Part shown: positions 13,536 through 15,755 of the stretch, in pieces
Layout of the letters: each line of letters starts with the position of its first letter
Numbering within the stretch: the first letter of the stretch is position 1
Source: Alphaproteobacteria bacterium
Lineage (GTDB): Bacteria; Pseudomonadota; Alphaproteobacteria; JAAXGF01
NCBI GenBank assembly: GCA_012267605.1
Contig: JAAXGF010000123.1
Location: forward strand, 1-15,755
Direction of reading: 5' to 3'
Length of the DNA stretch: 15,755 nucleotides
Translations under genes and position numbers: made by a program
Notes under the pieces: model-generated
What the model was told of the DNA's origin: nothing
Database searches by the model: none
Seen by the model: the letters and a program-made list of their open reading frames with translations, nothing else

Positions 13536-15356
13536 ATGGCGATCCGCGTCTTGCCAACCACCACCGTCAACCGCATCGCGGCAGGCGAGGTCATTGAACG
13601 TCCGGCTTCCGCCGTGAAAGAATTGGTGGAAAACGCTATCGACGCGGGTGCGCGGAAAATTGAAGTGGCGATGAACGACGGCGGCCGGACATTTATCGCT
13701 GTCACTGACGATGGGTACGGTATGAACCGCGAGGATCTATCACTTGCCATCGAACGCCATGCGACGTCCAAGCTGGATTCCGAAGATCTATTGCAGATCG
13801 AAACTCTAGGATTTCGTGGCGAGGCGTTGCCATCGATTGCCTCGGTATCTCGAATGACCGTAACCAGCCGAGCTATAGATTCGCGCGAAGCGTGGTCGAT
13901 CGTGGTCGAGGCGGGTGAAGCGCGTGATACGGAGCCCGCAGCCTTGGCCACGGGAACACGGGTAGAGGTACGCGACTTATTCTATGCCACTCCGGCGCGA
14001 CTAAAATTCTTGAAATCCGCCCGCAGCGAAATCCAATTTGCTCGAGACGTGGTGTCGCGTCTAGCCATGGCTCGGTCGGACGTGGGCTTTGGATTGATTA
14101 GTGACGGTCGCGCCCTGGTCCGACTAGACCGTGGGGGAGATGATATGCTCGACCCGAGGCTTGCTCGCCTATCAGCGGTCATGGGCAAAGACTTTGCTGA
14201 TAATTCTCTCGCCATCGACGCTACACGAGAAGAGGCACGATTGACCGGATATATCGGTCTGCCGACTTTGAACCGCGCCACGGCTCGTGCCCAATATTTG
14301 TTCGTGAATGGGCGTCCGGTACGCGACCGCTTGCTCCTAGGCGCTGTCAGAGGCGCCTACGCTGACGTCCTAGCGCGCGACCGCAATCCCCTTGTCGCGC
14401 TGTTCCTGGACCTGCCGCCCAGCGAGGTGGACGTCAACGTTCACCCAACCAAGGCCGAGGTTCGCTTCCGCGATGCGGCCATGATCCGAGCCCTCATCGT
14501 CGGTAGTTTGCGCCGAGCACTTGCGGATGCGGGGCACCTCGCATCCACGAGTGTCGGGTCGACGATGCTGGATGCGTTCCGTCCGCACGATATGCCTGAA
14601 AAATCTGGGCCGGCCGAGACCCTGGGGTCAATGGGGAGATCCGTAACGCAACCCTCTTACGTGAATCCCCACCCGCAGCCCGAGCACACGGACGCAATGA
14701 TCAACCCAAATTCGCTTGGCGAAGAACTCAGCGAGCCGTCGGCGCGGGATATCAGCGAATACCCCGAAGCGAACGAATACCCCTTGGGCGCCGCCCGGGG
14801 ACAGGTACATGGAACGTACATCATCTCGCAAACCCGTGATGGCCTGGTCATCGTCGATCAGCACGCTGCGCACGAACGATTGGTTTACGAGCGGATGAAG
14901 TCGGCGTTGGAACAGACGGGCGTGGCACGTCAGGGTTTGTTGATTCCTGAGGTCGTCGAACTTTCAGAGGGCGGCCCGGAACACCTACTCGCACGCGCTG
15001 ACGACCTCGCCAAACTCGGTTTGATCATCGAACCATTTGGTCCCGGCGCAGTGGTCGTGCGGGAGGTTCCCGCACTCTTGGGCGAAATCGACATTCAAGG
15101 ATTGATTCGCGACTTAGCGGACGATCTTGAAGAAATTGGCGAGGCCTTTGGCTTGCAAGAAAGCCTTTTTCATGTGTGCGCAACGCTGGCCTGCCACGGA
15201 AGCGTACGTGCGGGCCGCAATTTAACGGTGCCGGAAATGAATGCCCTGCTGCGGGATATGGAAACTACTGCACGCAGCGGCCAATGCAATCATGGCCGGC
15301 CAACATACGTAGAGCTCAGGCTAGCCGATATCGAACGTCTCTTTGGACGTCGATAA
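13536..15356 (+). CDS. mutL: DNA mismatch repair protein MutL (endonuclease type)
   Basis: Cytosolic ATPase coupling MutS mismatch recognition to strand removal; 606 residues, normal for the family. The N-terminal GHKL ATPase shows IAAGEVIERPASAVKELVEN with catalytic Glu29 and Asn33, DDGYGM, then GFRGEALPSIASV and ATGTRVEVRDLFYATPARLKFLKS. NVHPTKAEVRFRD closes the transducer domain. After a variable linker, the C-terminal domain starts near GQVHGTYIISQTRDG. It carries DQHAAHERLVYE (441–452), ACHGSVRAG (Cys553), CNHGRPTYV (Cys584) and a terminal FGRR, the metal-binding and endonuclease motifs. It is thus a nicking MutL, as expected in bacteria without MutH. Start ATG 13536 is five bases after the pgi remnant; no clear ribosome site is seen, so it may have relied on coupling to pgi. 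Confidence 0.96.
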   Translation: MAIRVLPTTTVNRIAAGEVIERPASAVKELVENAIDAGARKIEVAMNDGGRTFIAVTDDGYGMNREDLSLAIERHATSKLDSEDLLQIETLGFRGEALPSIASVSRMTVTSRAIDSREAWSIVVEAGEARDTEPAALATGTRVEVRDLFYATPARLKFLKSARSEIQFARDVVSRLAMARSDVGFGLISDGRALVRLDRGGDDMLDPRLARLSAVMGKDFADNSLAIDATREEARLTGYIGLPTLNRATARAQYLFVNGRPVRDRLLLGAVRGAYADVLARDRNPLVALFLDLPPSEVDVNVHPTKAEVRFRDAAMIRALIVGSLRRALADAGHLASTSVGSTMLDAFRPHDMPEKSGPAETLGSMGRSVTQPSYVNPHPQPEHTDAMINPNSLGEELSEPSARDISEYPEANEYPLGAARGQVHGTYIISQTRDGLVIVDQHAAHERLVYERMKSALEQTGVARQGLLIPEVVELSEGGPEHLLARADDLAKLGLIIEPFGPGAVVVREVPALLGEIDIQGLIRDLADDLEEIGEAFGLQESLFHVCATLACHGSVRAGRNLTVPEMNALLRDMETTARSGQCNHGRPTYVELRLADIERLFGRR

Positions 15357-15412
15357 CCACGACATCTCTTGCCCGACGCGCCGGTCCGGAAATGCGCCTA
15401 GACAAAACCGGT

Positions 15413-15625
15413 TTACGCGTGGCGCGAGTTGGCGACCGCGTGATCCGCTACGTCGCTCGTCGCGACAATGGCTTCCGCGCTGCCCTTCATAGCCTTGAGC
15501 TTATCGACACAACGTTTGAGCATTTTGACTTCACGCATGTCCTCTCGGTCGTGAATCATCATCCTGCTCAACTTGTTCTCGACAACGTCGATCAAGCTAT
15601 CCAATTCATTCGACGACAAAGCCAT
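15413..15625 (-). CDS. Small hypothetical helical protein
   Basis: A 70-residue frame reading away from the right edge toward mutL. It is rich in charged and hydrophobic residues in helical spacing (ELDSLIDVVENKLSRMM, then DMREVKMLKRCVDKLKAM), which suggests a short coiled or helical hairpin, with one cysteine and no signal peptide or membrane segment. GAGG sits about ten bases upstream of ATG 15625. I do not recognise the family. It converges on mutL with a 56-base gap and no clear terminator. A plus-strand frame covers the same bases (15176–15631) but begins inside mutL and has an arginine-rich, non-protein-like composition. Moderate confidence that the gene is real; no function is proposed. 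Confidence 0.5.
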   Translation of the reverse strand: MALSSNELDSLIDVVENKLSRMMIHDREDMREVKMLKRCVDKLKAMKGSAEAIVATSDVADHAVANSRHA

Positions 15626-15755
15626 CTGTAAACACCCTCAACAAAAGGCTTATTCGGGCATCGTCGCGCCGTGGGATTAATAAGCGGTAAACACGGTAAA
15701 GCGTCGACCGGCATCTTGCCGAATCAGTAATTGTGACTACCACAGAGACGCAGCG

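Noticed and set aside
13433..13951. Minus-strand open frame of 172 codons across the pgi remnant and mutL start
   Set aside because: Ser/Arg/Ala-rich antisense shadow of mutL; no ribosome site or motif.
15176..15631. Plus-strand open frame of 151 codons starting within mutL
   Set aside because: The first half is an out-of-frame reading of the mutL endonuclease domain; composition is not protein-like.

Overview
The window looks like a chromosomal segment of an alphaproteobacterium, probably of the Rhodospirillales type. The basis is the block ribF–ileS–lspA–bamF–M16 peptidase–M16 peptidase–(pgi)–mutL, which I recall from that group, and the presence of BamF, an outer-membrane assembly lipoprotein known from alphaproteobacteria. 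No tRNA, rRNA, CRISPR array, transposase or phage gene was seen. No gene-free stretch exceeds 300 bases.

Left part, minus strand (145–4630). Read in the direction of transcription, it encodes: a small exported winged-helix protein (4630–4211), a soluble NAD(P) transhydrogenase sthA (4051–2645), a long gene joining the same winged-helix domain to an NDUFA9-like NAD(P)-binding SDR (2461–998), and a class II (Dug3/EgtC-like) glutamine amidotransferase (969–145). Spacing suggests one or two transcripts. A third copy of the winged-helix protein (4749–5189) lies divergently on the plus strand. The three copies share three cysteines at matching spacing and a tryptophan-rich tail ending in C-x5-C-G. 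This exported helix-turn-helix family, and its fusion to an oxidoreductase, is the least familiar thing here. I do not recognise it as a named family.

Right part, plus strand (5431–15356). This is a housekeeping run for cofactors, translation and the cell envelope: ribF (FMN/FAD synthesis), ileS overlapping lspA by four bases, the lipoprotein bamF (a predicted substrate of LspA), a catalytic M16 protease with its non-catalytic partner, and mutL of the endonuclease-bearing type. A candidate promoter lies at 5254–5283.

Between the second M16 gene and mutL (13164–13530) lies a collapsed glucose-6-phosphate isomerase gene. Its N-terminal ~55 codons are joined to its C-terminal ~60 codons, most of the enzyme is gone, and two further small frameshifts are present. 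The C-terminal PGI signature with the catalytic lysine is still readable.

Flanks: 1–144 holds no convincing gene, only a weak hairpin at 90–111. 5190–5430 holds the candidate promoter and nothing else I can name. After mutL there is one small hypothetical gene on the minus strand (15413–15625), and 15626–15755 shows nothing I can name.
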